A DNA stretch of 64,000 nt from Gammaproteobacteria bacterium BRH_c0 (GTDB taxonomy: Bacteria > Pseudomonadota > Gammaproteobacteria > Pseudomonadales > Porticoccaceae): contig LADM01000049.1 in the NCBI GenBank assembly GCA_000961645.1, positions 45,524 through 109,523 of the forward strand. The letters are read 5' to 3'. Numbering within the stretch: the stretch's first letter is position 1; the number at the start of each line of letters is the position of its first letter. Below, piece after piece: positions 32,012 to 40,979 of this stretch. The position numbers were made by a program, and so were the translations under genes. The notes under the pieces are model-generated. The model was not told the origin of the DNA. It was given only the letters and a program-made list of their open reading frames with translations, and made no database searches.

Positions 32012-33204
32012 GAGTTATGCTGCTGCACAATTACTACGGTTCGGGTGCCCCTTCCGGAGAGAATAAAGTATTCGAGGCAGAAAAAGCCTTGCTTGAGCAA
32101 AATGGTCATGACGTAGCTATCTTTACCCGTCATAGTGATGGGGTTCTAGAACAGGGATTGCGGGGTGCTTTATCGGCTGCAGCCGTCGTGCCTTGGAACC
32201 CGTTCAGCGCCCGCGCCGTGGCGCAGGCTGTAGCATATTTCAAACCCGATGTGGTACATGCGCATAATACGTTTCCGCTGATTTCACCTTCGATCTTTCA
32301 CGCTGTTGGATCCAGCGCTGCGCGAGTATTAACGTTGCACAACTATCGCCTGCTGTGCCCGGCAGCTATCCCCATGCGCAACGGCAAGGTGTGTACAGAG
32401 TGCATAGACGGGCGTACGGTACGCCCCGCGATAAAATACGGCTGTTACCGCGGAAGCCGTTTGCCAACCTTGCCGGTCGCTGCCAATGTGGCTCTGCACC
32501 GGGCGTTGGGAACTTGGCAGCAGCAGGTAGATGCCTTTATTGCGTTATCAGGTTTCCAGAAACAACTGATGGCAGAGGGCGGTTTGCCGGACACACTAAT
32601 TCATGTGAAACCAAATTTTTATGCAGGGAATCCGTCGGTGGTACCCTTTGCCGATCGCCCCAATCATGTAGTGTTTGTGGGCCGCCTGGGTGAAGAAAAA
32701 GGCGTACGCACGTTAGTTAAAGCCTGGCGGCAATGGGGTCAGGGTGCGCCCTTGCTGCGCATTGTTGGTGATGGCCCACTGAGGGCAGAATTGCAACAAG
32801 AAGCAGACGGCCTACAGGTGGAGTTTTTGGGGCAGCTTTCGGCCAAGGCTGCAGAGGAGCAGATAAGCACTGCCCGTTTGTTGGTGCTTCCTTCGGAATG
32901 GTTTGAGGGCTTCCCAATGGTATTGCGCGAGGCATTTGCATTTGGCACACCTGTAGCTGTGTCTGATCTCGGTCCCTTGCCCTCCATTGTCACTGACAGC
33001 GTCAACGGTGTGGTTTTTGCGCCGGGCAATGCCCACAGTTTGATGACGACGGTTGCCAATGCCTGGAACACGCCTGATATGCTTGCAGTTATGGGGCGTA
33101 GCGCACGGGCAGAATTTCTTTCAAAGTACACCTCTGCCATCAATCATGATATTTTGCTTGGCATTTATGAAAAAGCCATCGCTATGTCACGCCAGCGCCA
33201 GTAA
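32008..33204 (+). CDS. Glycosyltransferase family 4
   Basis: 398 residues starting at a GTG that overlaps the polymerase stop. The GT-B core begins RVMLLHNYYGSGAPSGENKVFEAE and has VVFVGRLGEEKGVRTLVKAW. The donor site is SEWFEGFPMVLREAFAFGTPVAVSDLG. A Cys cluster (LLCPAAIPMRNGKVCTECI ... YGCYRGS, about 118-150) is typical of a GT4 subgroup and may bind zinc. It is co-translated with the polymerase and the GT26 gene, which form the conserved tail of the assembly operon. Confidence 0.88.
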   Translation: MRVMLLHNYYGSGAPSGENKVFEAEKALLEQNGHDVAIFTRHSDGVLEQGLRGALSAAAVVPWNPFSARAVAQAVAYFKPDVVHAHNTFPLISPSIFHAVGSSAARVLTLHNYRLLCPAAIPMRNGKVCTECIDGRTVRPAIKYGCYRGSRLPTLPVAANVALHRALGTWQQQVDAFIALSGFQKQLMAEGGLPDTLIHVKPNFYAGNPSVVPFADRPNHVVFVGRLGEEKGVRTLVKAWRQWGQGAPLLRIVGDGPLRAELQQEADGLQVEFLGQLSAKAAEEQISTARLLVLPSEWFEGFPMVLREAFAFGTPVAVSDLGPLPSIVTDSVNGVVFAPGNAHSLMTTVANAWNTPDMLAVMGRSARAEFLSKYTSAINHDILLGIYEKAIAMSRQRQ

Positions 33205-33218
33205 TGAACGGGGAATTC

Positions 33219-33983
33219 ATGAAAGAGATACTGCTGGGTTACCAGTTAGATCACGGTGCTCCCGATGATTTTGTTGCCGGGGTGTTTCATGATTTGATGA
33301 ACAACCCCGATTTACAGCGCCGATCTTGCCAGTGGCTGGCCTGCCTTAATCCACATTCCTACGCTGTTGCCAAAGGCGATGCGCAGTTCAATGCGGCTCT
33401 TATGGACGCCGATTGGCTGATACCCGACGGTGCCGGTATTCTCCTGGCCTCTCGCATACAGGGTGGGAATATACGCGAGCGCATTACCGGGTCAGACATT
33501 TTTTGGCAGATGCACAAACTGATGGACAGGGCAGGGGGGCTGAGGGTTTTTTTCCTGGGCTCCACCGAAGAAACTCTTACCTTGATCTACAGCAAGATGG
33601 CGGTGGATTTTCCAAATATCCAGGTGGTTGGGACCTACTCTCCACCATTCAAACCAGAGTACTCACCGCAAGAGCTTGATGAGATGATCGATGCCATCAA
33701 CGCAACGCAAGCTGATGTGTTGTGGGTAGGCATGACAGCACCGAAGCAGGAAAAATGGATTTACGTCAATCGCGAACGTTTAGAGGTGCGCTTCGCAGCA
33801 GCTATCGGCGCTGTGTTTGATTTTTATACCGGGCGTGTCAAGCGCTCACACCCTGTATTCCAGTGGCTGGGACTTGAATGGCTGCCGCGGTTGGTACAGC
33901 AACCCAGGCGGTTGTGGCGACGAATGTTCATATCAGCCCCCATTTTTTTGTGGGATGCAGTCAAGTCACATAAGGCAGGTTGA
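33219..33983 (+). CDS. WecG/TagA/CpsF family glycosyltransferase (GT26)
   Basis: About 254 residues; ATG at 33219 with GGGGA close upstream, or ATG at 33204 overlapping the previous stop. Family motifs are NPHSYAVAKGD, DWLIPDGAGILLASRI (the catalytic DGxG region), RITGSDIFW and WVGMTAPKQEKWI. A basic C-terminus (QPRRLWRRMF) likely attaches it to the inner membrane. GT26 enzymes add the second sugar (for example ManNAc-type residues) to an undecaprenyl-PP-GlcNAc primer. That fits WecA, encoded at 40980-42071, as the first enzyme. Confidence 0.9.
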   Translation: MKEILLGYQLDHGAPDDFVAGVFHDLMNNPDLQRRSCQWLACLNPHSYAVAKGDAQFNAALMDADWLIPDGAGILLASRIQGGNIRERITGSDIFWQMHKLMDRAGGLRVFFLGSTEETLTLIYSKMAVDFPNIQVVGTYSPPFKPEYSPQELDEMIDAINATQADVLWVGMTAPKQEKWIYVNRERLEVRFAAAIGAVFDFYTGRVKRSHPVFQWLGLEWLPRLVQQPRRLWRRMFISAPIFLWDAVKSHKAG

Positions 33984-34033
33984 GGGTCAGCCTGTAGAAC
34001 TTCCCGTGAATAAGCATTCGAGGGTTTTCTTTT

Positions 34034-34993
34034 ATGAAGCGTGTTTTTGTTGCAGGACATAACGGCATGGCCGGTTCAGCTATTTGCAGGCAGCTGGAGC
34101 GGGATGAAGAGGTGGAACTGATCACAGTCACACGCCAGGATTTGGACCTGACCGATCGGGCGCAAGTCGAAGCATTTTTTTCCAAACAGGCGATTGATGA
34201 GGTGTATCTAGCCGCCGCGCTGGTGGGGGGCATTCATGCCAATGACACCTATCCGGCGGACTTTATCTACAGCAACCTGATGATCCAGGTAAATGTGATT
34301 CATACTGCCTATCTGTATGGTATCCGTAAACTCATGTTCCTGGGTTCGTCCTGCATTTACCCAAAACTGGCTGTGCAGCCCATGATTGAAGACGCCTTGT
34401 TGACCGGCAAACTCGAGCTGACCAATGAACCCTATGCGGTTGCCAAGATTGCCGGTATCAAGATGTGCGAGTCATACAACCGCCAGTATGGTACGGATTA
34501 TCGTTCGGTGATGCCTACCAACCTGTATGGGCCCGGTGACAATTTTCACCCGCAGAACAGTCATGTGGTGCCCTCCATGATGCGGCGCTTCCATGAAGCA
34601 AAAATCAATAACGCGGCAGAAGTGGTAGTGTGGGGCACGGGCAAGGCAATGCGAGAATTTTTACACGTTGATGAAATGGCTGAAGCCTCAGTATTTGTGA
34701 TGAACCTGCCTGAGGAAACCTGGCAGCAACATACCAGCCCCATGCTCAGCCACGTGAACGTGGGTAGCGGCCTGGACTGTACCATTGCAGAGCTGGCCCA
34801 CACGCTGGCTGACGTTGTTGGCTATACCGGTCGTGTAATTTTCGACACCAGCAAACCCGATGGCACGCCACGCAAGTTGATGGATGTGAGTAAACTGGCG
34901 GATATGGGTTGGAAGGCAGAGCTTGCCCTGAAGGATGGCTTGAGGGTCACCTACCAATGGTTTCTGGATAATCAGGCAGAGCTGCGGCTTTAA
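34034..34993 (+). CDS. fcl: GDP-L-fucose synthase
   Basis: 319 residues, the normal size of WcaG/Fcl (321 in E. coli). Rossmann motif [10 protein letters not shown] is at 8-17, followed by [22 protein letters not shown] and the YxxxK pair in [28 protein letters not shown] follows. It converts GDP-4-keto-6-deoxymannose to GDP-L-fucose with NADPH. The polymer therefore probably contains L-fucose. The partner GDP-mannose dehydratase (gmd) is not in this window and must be elsewhere if the pathway is complete. Confidence 0.93.
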   Translation: MKRVFVAGHNGMAGSAICRQLERDEEVELITVTRQDLDLTDRAQVEAFFSKQAIDEVYLAAALVGGIHANDTYPADFIYSNLMIQVNVIHTAYLYGIRKLMFLGSSCIYPKLAVQPMIEDALLTGKLELTNEPYAVAKIAGIKMCESYNRQYGTDYRSVMPTNLYGPGDNFHPQNSHVVPSMMRRFHEAKINNAAEVVVWGTGKAMREFLHVDEMAEASVFVMNLPEETWQQHTSPMLSHVNVGSGLDCTIAELAHTLADVVGYTGRVIFDTSKPDGTPRKLMDVSKLADMGWKAELALKDGLRVTYQWFLDNQAELRL

Positions 34994-35043
34994 AAAATGT
35001 ATTAGATACCCACTCAAAACATGTTACGGAAGATAATTTAACC

Positions 35044-35853
35044 ATGGCTCACAGACAGCAACTTCAATTTATTCAGTCCGTAAGCGAGCATCTATCTGAT
35101 GATTTCTCGGGAAAAAATATCCTCGAAATTGGCTCGTATGATGTGAACGGATCAATCAGGCAATACTTCACTTCGGCAAATTATGTGGGGGTCGACTTAA
35201 CTGAAGGGCCAGGAGTGGATATTGTTTGTGAAGGAGACAAGCTTTCCCATCCCGATGAAAATTATGAATTAACAGTTTCATGTGAATGTTTTGAGCATAA
35301 TCCACAGTGGTCAGAAACTTTTGTGAATATGTATCGCATGACAAAGCCTGGTGGAATCTTGATTTTTACATGTGCTACAACAGGGCGCGTGGAGCATGGA
35401 ACGACAAGAACATCACCCGAATCCTCGCCCGGAACGCAAGATGTTGGTTGGGATTATTATTTGAATCTCAAAGAAAAGGATTTTAAAAGAAAATTTGATT
35501 TTGACCGACTATTCAAAAAGCATTTTTTTTTGACTAACAAATATTCTTGTGACTTGTATTTTTTTGGAGTGAAATGCGGGGACGGTAACGTTTTCGATGT
35601 TGATATAGAGTCTTTGAAAGATCATTGCATTTTAAATATTGGAATTTTACAGGATAAGATAAGTGCTGAAGAAGCCAATCAACGGAATAATTCCGGTCTC
35701 TTAAGAGGCCTCAAAAAAGCAATCTATCTGCCATTAATAGTCGCTTCATTCCTTCCTGATCGTAATTATCAAAATGTCACTTTTTATTACAATCGTTTTC
35801 TAATTAAGATTTACCGATTTTTGAAGTATATTGCCGGTTTTTTCCGCAAATAA
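35044..35853 (+). CDS. Class I SAM-dependent methyltransferase
   Basis: 269 residues. SAM motif I is ILEIGSYDVNGSIRQYF (about 27-43), motif II region YVGVDLTEGPGVDIV, and motif III/IV region ELTVSCECFEHNPQWSE with MTKPGGILIFTCA after it. The C-terminal third has hydrophobic and basic stretches (YLPLIVASFLPD, FLKYIAGFFRK) that may touch the membrane. It is the last gene of the plus-strand polysaccharide operon and strongly AT-rich. The probable substrate is a sugar of the glycan, but this cannot be confirmed. Confidence 0.75.
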   Translation: MAHRQQLQFIQSVSEHLSDDFSGKNILEIGSYDVNGSIRQYFTSANYVGVDLTEGPGVDIVCEGDKLSHPDENYELTVSCECFEHNPQWSETFVNMYRMTKPGGILIFTCATTGRVEHGTTRTSPESSPGTQDVGWDYYLNLKEKDFKRKFDFDRLFKKHFFLTNKYSCDLYFFGVKCGDGNVFDVDIESLKDHCILNIGILQDKISAEEANQRNNSGLLRGLKKAIYLPLIVASFLPDRNYQNVTFYYNRFLIKIYRFLKYIAGFFRK

Positions 35854-35887
35854 TTGGCCCGTCATGTCTCTCTTCGGTATTGTTAAT

Positions 35888-35915
35888 TTACGCTTCGCTC
35901 CCTCGATAAGCGTAA
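35888..35915. terminator. Possible bidirectional stem-loop between convergent genes
   Basis: TTACGCTT (35888-35895) and AAGCGTAA (35908-35915) form an 8 bp stem with a 12-base loop between the methyltransferase gene (plus) and the nucleotidyltransferase gene (minus). The flanks are AT-rich but there is no clean T-run, so termination is only likely from position. Confidence 0.35.
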
Positions 35916-35936
35916 TGGAAAATTAAGAAATAAGGA

Positions 35937-37022
35937 CTATTTTATTAAAGGTTGTGCCCATGCCAGCGCGTCGAGATGGGCCTGCGCGTTTTGTTTTTCG
36001 CTGTACAGGCTGCGTGTTGCCCGCACAACATCGTGCAGTGTGTCATGGGCTGGCAGTGTAAATGCGGCGCGAATAATTGTGTGATAACGCAACAATCTTG
36101 TTGAATAGTCGCCTGCCAGCCACAGCTCCAGATAACGGCGTTTTATCGTCCCCGGCTTGATGGCTTGAACAAATGCGGGGGGAGGGCAGATGCCAGTGAT
36201 CTGCCGCAGCCATTCCAGCATGATCCAGCCCGCTGTTTGCAGACCGCTAGATGCCAGCATTTTCTGCACGGCCTCCCAATCGATCTCCTGCTTGCGGATG
36301 CATAGCATAATGTCCAGCAGCCGGTTAATGGTGGACAGGGGCGATGTCGCATATTTGGTAATAACCGGGTGAACCAGCATCAGGAAAAGGCTGTGCTCTA
36401 TGCTCGGCCCCCAGTGACTGCCAATATGTTTACGTTCGGCAAGAATGACTGGTGTCATGGGCTGACGGGTTCTGCCTGGCCTGAGAATATCCCAATGAAT
36501 ATCAATGCTTACCTGATCTTTGACCAGCGTGGCCTCGTGGCTGATGCTGGTGGCGGATGCGTGCAATGTGTAGCCTTTTTTTATCAGGGCTGCAATGGCC
36601 TCATGCTTTTTTTCAGGCGATACAAGTAGGTCTATATCAAGGGCTGTTCTACACAGGGGTTGGTCGTAAAGAATTTCCCGTAAATGCGCACCCTTGAAAA
36701 TAACATAATCAATCCCGTGGCCTTCCAGCGTCTCGTTCACCGTGCTGAGACTGTGCTTTTGGATCAGGTATATCTGCGCAGCGTGAACAGCAGCAAGACG
36801 CAAAGATTCTATCCTCTGGTCTGAAAAGATTGGCCCCGCATCGCTGTGCTGGATTAATCGGTGCCAGAGTGGCGCCAGGCCTTGCTGAATCAGAAAGGTG
36901 ATCAGTGACTGCTCGTCATTTTCCTTGAGCCAGAGGCGGATATCAGCGAGCCAAACGGCTTGTTCAACTGTGGTAAACGGTAACAGCGCGATACGATGTA
37001 TGCCGTAGCGAAATGCGCTCAT
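35937..37022 (-). CDS. Nucleotidyltransferase family protein (NTP_transf_5-like)
   Basis: 361 residues. The nucleotidyltransferase core is YVIFKGAHLREILYDQPLCR ... ALDIDLLV (about 112-140), where DID would bind metal, then ISHEATLVKDQVSIDIHWDI. The rest is helical. Proteins of this family occur in exopolysaccharide loci and also in lasso-peptide clusters beside HprK-like kinases. This gene has the same orientation as the lasso operon at 4.7-11.4 kb and lies on the far side of the polysaccharide locus. Both links are possible; no substrate can be assigned. Confidence 0.72.
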   Translation of the reverse strand: MSAFRYGIHRIALLPFTTVEQAVWLADIRLWLKENDEQSLITFLIQQGLAPLWHRLIQHSDAGPIFSDQRIESLRLAAVHAAQIYLIQKHSLSTVNETLEGHGIDYVIFKGAHLREILYDQPLCRTALDIDLLVSPEKKHEAIAALIKKGYTLHASATSISHEATLVKDQVSIDIHWDILRPGRTRQPMTPVILAERKHIGSHWGPSIEHSLFLMLVHPVITKYATSPLSTINRLLDIMLCIRKQEIDWEAVQKMLASSGLQTAGWIMLEWLRQITGICPPPAFVQAIKPGTIKRRYLELWLAGDYSTRLLRYHTIIRAAFTLPAHDTLHDVVRATRSLYSEKQNAQAHLDALAWAQPLIK

Positions 37023-37141
37023 GGTGTGGTTATCTCACTATTTATCAGTACAATTTCCAGTGCGTTACTGTAGCTGATTTCTGTAGGCAATGAATAATTT
37101 GTGCGCCGTTTTGTAGCTAAGGCGCGGATAAGGAGTGAATA

Positions 37142-37897
37142 GTGTTTCTGGATAAGCTGGTTATCGCTTTGATTGCTCCGTTGGGCACAACCCTGTTGTT
37201 TGCAATTCTGTCATGCCTGTTCCTGTGGTTTGGCCGCAGGAATCTGGGTACAACGCTGGGAGTTTTTGCCTTTGTCTGGCTGCTTGTGTGGTCGTTGCCT
37301 CCGGTTGCCGAAAGCGTGGCGCGTAGCGTTGAGTCGCCCTATCAACCTGCAGTGCTTGACGATATACCCCAATCCTCAGCCATTGTGGTGCTGGGTGGGG
37401 GGATGAGTGCTTCCCTTTTTGCAGAGAAAGCCGGCCAGCCACTTGAGCTGGGTGAAGCCACTGACCGGGTGTGGTTTGCGGCCCGACTGTTCCATGCCGG
37501 CAAGGCGCCGATGATTATCATGACTGGCGGCAAGACTACTGAGGCAGACCCCTTCAGCGAATCCCGCGCCATGGGGATACTGTCCCGCGATCTGGGTGTA
37601 CCTGAAAGCATTTTGGTACTCGAATCTTCAAGCCGCAATACCCGGGAAAATGCCCGCTTTTCAGCCAGTTTGCTCCATCAACATGGCGTAAATGACATTA
37701 TTCTGGTGACATCGGCAGCGCATATGGCGAGGGCAGTTCACCATTTCGAAGAGGAGGGGTTGAGGGTTTTCCCGGCGCCAACGGATTATGCTGAAGGGCG
37801 GATGAGAAGAAAGCCCTGTTGTTTACCTGATGCAGAAGCGCTTGTAGTCAGCGGCCAGCTGATCAAGGAGGTGGTTGGCCAATTGGTTTGGCGTTGA
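37142..37897 (+). CDS. YdcF/ElyC family protein (DUF218)
   Basis: 251 residues from a GTG start. Two N-terminal membrane helices (about 5-30 and 35-53) are followed by a DUF218 domain with AIVVLGGGM, PMIIMTGGKT, ESSSRNTRENARFSASLL and VTSAAHMARAVHHF. E. coli ElyC and SanA of this fold affect envelope integrity and lipid-carrier use. It is likely an inner-membrane protein with a periplasmic domain. The gene converges on the next one with a 5 bp gap and stands alone on this strand. Confidence 0.85.
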   Translation: MFLDKLVIALIAPLGTTLLFAILSCLFLWFGRRNLGTTLGVFAFVWLLVWSLPPVAESVARSVESPYQPAVLDDIPQSSAIVVLGGGMSASLFAEKAGQPLELGEATDRVWFAARLFHAGKAPMIIMTGGKTTEADPFSESRAMGILSRDLGVPESILVLESSSRNTRENARFSASLLHQHGVNDIILVTSAAHMARAVHHFEEEGLRVFPAPTDYAEGRMRRKPCCLPDAEALVVSGQLIKEVVGQLVWR

Positions 37898-37902
37898 GGG
37901 TG

Positions 37903-38433
37903 TTAATGTTTTATATCACGTTTGACGTGGTATTCAATCTCGTGATGAAGGGTCATGTTATTCAGTTTTTTGTCATAGGTGGTCACGATCACCGTGACCT
38001 TCTCAGGCCAGTCCCTGGTAAAGGTGCAGCCATAGGCTTTGGGGTTGTTGCAGGCAATCCACACTTCGGGAAAGGCGTGAACATAGACCAGCTCCATCCT
38101 GGGGTTGGCAATCACTTCACCCATCGCCATGCCGTGAAATTGCCTGGCATATTCTGCTTCACGGCCACCGGTGCCAAAAGTGGGATGCACAGGCAGGCGC
38201 GGAATTTCAGTACGACAGCTGCCTTTGTTCTTCGGGTTGCCTTGCTCATCAAAAATGCAGTATTCCCGCACAAAGAGGCCTGCACGCCCAAAGTAGCTGA
38301 TGTAGTACTCAAGGGCTTGTTGTTCCTTGTCGGTGATGGTGCCGTCACCCTCCAGATTTAAACCGTAGGCCAGGGCAGGGCAGCTGAACGCCACCATCAG
38401 GATAAGGCGTCGTACTAACGGGCCCATTGCCAT
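37903..38433 (-). CDS. Exported protein with HExxH motif, unknown family
   Basis: 176 residues. An N-terminal signal peptide (about 1-25, ending near PALAYG) precedes a region with three cysteines (EYCIFDEQ, GSCRTEI, IACNN plus YGCTF). Near the C-terminus MTLHHEIEYHVKRD contains HEIEYH, a zinc-metallopeptidase-type HExxH. No downstream third ligand is obvious because the protein ends 11 residues later. It may be a small metallohydrolase, a relic, or a chance motif. I do not recognise the family. It lies between the YdcF gene and the EAL gene with no clear operon partner. Confidence 0.6.
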   Translation of the reverse strand: MAMGPLVRRLILMVAFSCPALAYGLNLEGDGTITDKEQQALEYYISYFGRAGLFVREYCIFDEQGNPKNKGSCRTEIPRLPVHPTFGTGGREAEYARQFHGMAMGEVIANPRMELVYVHAFPEVWIACNNPKAYGCTFTRDWPEKVTVIVTTYDKKLNNMTLHHEIEYHVKRDIKH

Positions 38434-38571
38434 TCGCCAGCTAACATGGATTGGACGTTGTACGTCGGTGGTGCGCCCCTATAGCGATGACTGGCGCTAA
38501 AACCTGCATGATTGCCATCCTCCTGATACTACTATCCCCGTGCTGTTTTAATCAGATGTATATCCGGTTAA

Positions 38572-40845
38572 TTACCTGGCGTTGCGTGAAAGCAAAAACG
38601 CAGCCATGGCATCTGCGGGTAATGGTTTGGAGTAGTAATACCCTTGGGCATGGGTGCAGCCCATTTCACGCAACAGCGCTTCTATCTGGCTGCTTTCGAC
38701 ACCCTCCGCTATGGTTTTCATGCCCATGGCTCTGGCAATCTGAATAATGGCCCTGACAATATCCCGCTTGTTGGCGTCATCTTCAAACCCCAGGATGAAC
38801 TCCTTGTCGATCTTGAGATTGTCCACTGCCATGCGGTGCAGGTATTGGAGATTGGAAAATCCCGTGCCGAAATCATCGATGGAAATACCCACACCCATTT
38901 GTTTTAACTGGGCTGTCATTGTGATGTTGCGGTTCAATTCGCGGTTGACCGAAGATTCTGTGACTTCCAGGGTCAGGAGGTTTGCCTCAATGGACAGTTC
39001 GCGGGTAATGGTCCTGATTTTTTCAACCAGGTTTCCCTGTGTCAGCTGGGCGGAGGAAATATTGATGGCCAAGGTGCCAAACGACAAACCAGCTTCTTTC
39101 CAGCTCTTGATCTGATCGGCGGCCTTGCGCAATACCCAGTCACCAATGGGGACAATCAGGCCGCTTTTTTCTGCGGTTTCAAGAAAATAGTCAGGCGCTT
39201 TCAGACCAACATCAGGCATATTCCAGCGCAGGAAAGCCTCAATACCCTGTATTTGACCATCCTCGAGTGAAATATAGGGCTGGTAGTAAATCTCAAACTC
39301 ATCGTTTTCCAGGGCTGTGGCCAGACGGTCCCGCAACTGCACATAGTCCGTCAGTACAGTGTCCATGGCGCTGTCATAATGCTGGATTTTTTTGCTGAGG
39401 CTTTCACGGGCGTGCTGGGTAGCGACTGTGGTACTGCGAATCAGCTGGTTCGAATCAATACCATGTTGAGGGAAATTCGCAATGCCAAGTGACGCACGTA
39501 CCCTGATTTTGTTGGTTTCAAACTGTACTGGGCTGTGAATGCTGGAAAGCAGGTTATTGCTCCACATCTCGATTGCTTCAGTAGTATCCAGCTCTTCGGC
39601 AATAATCAGGAAATCCGCACCTGAATAACGCGCGAGAAAGGTGTCACCCAAAAACGTAGATAAGCGCCCGGTAACTTCCTTGACAAGAAAATCACCTGCC
39701 TCGCTGCCGATGCTCTGGTTGACGATATAGAGTTCATCAAGATGCAACATGGCAACAACCACGCCTGAATGGTTGAATTTCGCCCTGATAATGGCTTTAT
39801 CAACAGTTTCAATGGCCAGATGCCTGTTGGGTAGACCGGTCATGCTGTCAAAATGGGCCAAAAAGCGGATGCGGGCTTCGGCCTGTTTGCGCTCGGTGAT
39901 ATCACGGGTGAGGATCAGAACCTTATCACCCTCCAATTCGCTCACCATGCGCTTGGCGCTGGATTCGAAATAGTGCTCTTCGCTGCTTACCTTGTTATCC
40001 AGCAGATAGTGCTGGTGTGTGGCATAGATATCACTATAACTGTCGTCTGAATGTAGTGCCCCGGCGATAACCAGGCTGAAATGGCTGCGGAACACCTCCG
40101 GGTCAAGTTGCGCCATATCTTTGCCGATCAATTCGGGAGCCCGCGAGGCCAGGGCTGCCGGCGTAATCACGTCCAGCAGTTTGCCCTTGCTGTCGCTGAC
40201 AACCAGCTGGTCGGGAATTGATTCAGTGATTGATTTGAGGCGTTCCTCGTTGGCCTTGATCTGTCGCTCAAGGGCTTTTTTACGCTCAATATATTGCAAC
40301 TGGCGACCCAGCAAGCCGGTAGCAGCGGACATGATAAGCAGCAGGCCGGTAATATAAGCTGGCGAATCCGTCACGCTTACCGGCATGAAATATTCATTGA
40401 GGAGGAGGGCGCCAATACCGTTGACGACCAGCCCGAACAGCAACATTTGCAGGGTGCCAGTCGTTGCCAGCTTGCGCTGGAGCAAGATCTGATACAGAAA
40501 ACCTGCCAGAAATGCGACTACAAGGCTGACCATCCCCACTGTCGCACCCATTCCACCCATCCACAGGCGATAGGCAATGCCCACCACCATGGCAATACCG
40601 CCAGCGATGGGACCGTAGAGGAGGGTGGAAACACTGATGACCACCATGCTGGAATCAACCCACAGCCACAGCCCGGGTTGCACGAGGATGGAAACCATCA
40701 TGACAGTGACCGTTGCCACGGCAAACAGGACACCGGAAGCTACCTGGGCGCGCAGAGAGTCCTTGTTCCAACGGTAGCTGATAAAGGATTGGATCCAGCA
40801 CACTGCCAGCAGTAGTGCCACATTGTTCATCAGGTCTAATGTCAT
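38572..40845 (-). CDS. Membrane c-di-GMP phosphodiesterase with degenerate GGDEF (5TM-PAS-GGDEF-EAL)
   Basis: 757 residues from the ATG complementary to 40843-40845. The N-terminus is a LytS-like 5TM sensor (about 1-185). A PAS-like domain follows (about 210-320), then GGDEF (about 330-490) and EAL (about 510-757). The GGDEF signature is degenerate (RYSGADFL at about 408), so cyclase activity is unlikely. The EAL domain reads EAFLRW at its signature but keeps LEVTES, DDFGTGFSNL, LKIDKEFI and AEGVES, so hydrolysis of c-di-GMP is plausible. Control of the nearby polysaccharide system is an inference. Confidence 0.9.
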   Translation of the reverse strand: MTLDLMNNVALLLAVCWIQSFISYRWNKDSLRAQVASGVLFAVATVTVMMVSILVQPGLWLWVDSSMVVISVSTLLYGPIAGGIAMVVGIAYRLWMGGMGATVGMVSLVVAFLAGFLYQILLQRKLATTGTLQMLLFGLVVNGIGALLLNEYFMPVSVTDSPAYITGLLLIMSAATGLLGRQLQYIERKKALERQIKANEERLKSITESIPDQLVVSDSKGKLLDVITPAALASRAPELIGKDMAQLDPEVFRSHFSLVIAGALHSDDSYSDIYATHQHYLLDNKVSSEEHYFESSAKRMVSELEGDKVLILTRDITERKQAEARIRFLAHFDSMTGLPNRHLAIETVDKAIIRAKFNHSGVVVAMLHLDELYIVNQSIGSEAGDFLVKEVTGRLSTFLGDTFLARYSGADFLIIAEELDTTEAIEMWSNNLLSSIHSPVQFETNKIRVRASLGIANFPQHGIDSNQLIRSTTVATQHARESLSKKIQHYDSAMDTVLTDYVQLRDRLATALENDEFEIYYQPYISLEDGQIQGIEAFLRWNMPDVGLKAPDYFLETAEKSGLIVPIGDWVLRKAADQIKSWKEAGLSFGTLAINISSAQLTQGNLVEKIRTITRELSIEANLLTLEVTESSVNRELNRNITMTAQLKQMGVGISIDDFGTGFSNLQYLHRMAVDNLKIDKEFILGFEDDANKRDIVRAIIQIARAMGMKTIAEGVESSQIEALLREMGCTHAQGYYYSKPLPADAMAAFLLSRNAR

Positions 40846-40979
40846 TGTGTCATTCCATCGGTTTTTGCCTGCGACTACAGGGGATGATAATGGCACAGAA
40901 TACCGGGCGATAACATTTTGCTGGCATGACTTTTTTCAGTGCGGTGGTTACCGGTATAGATTTGTGACCCCAGCCAAAA

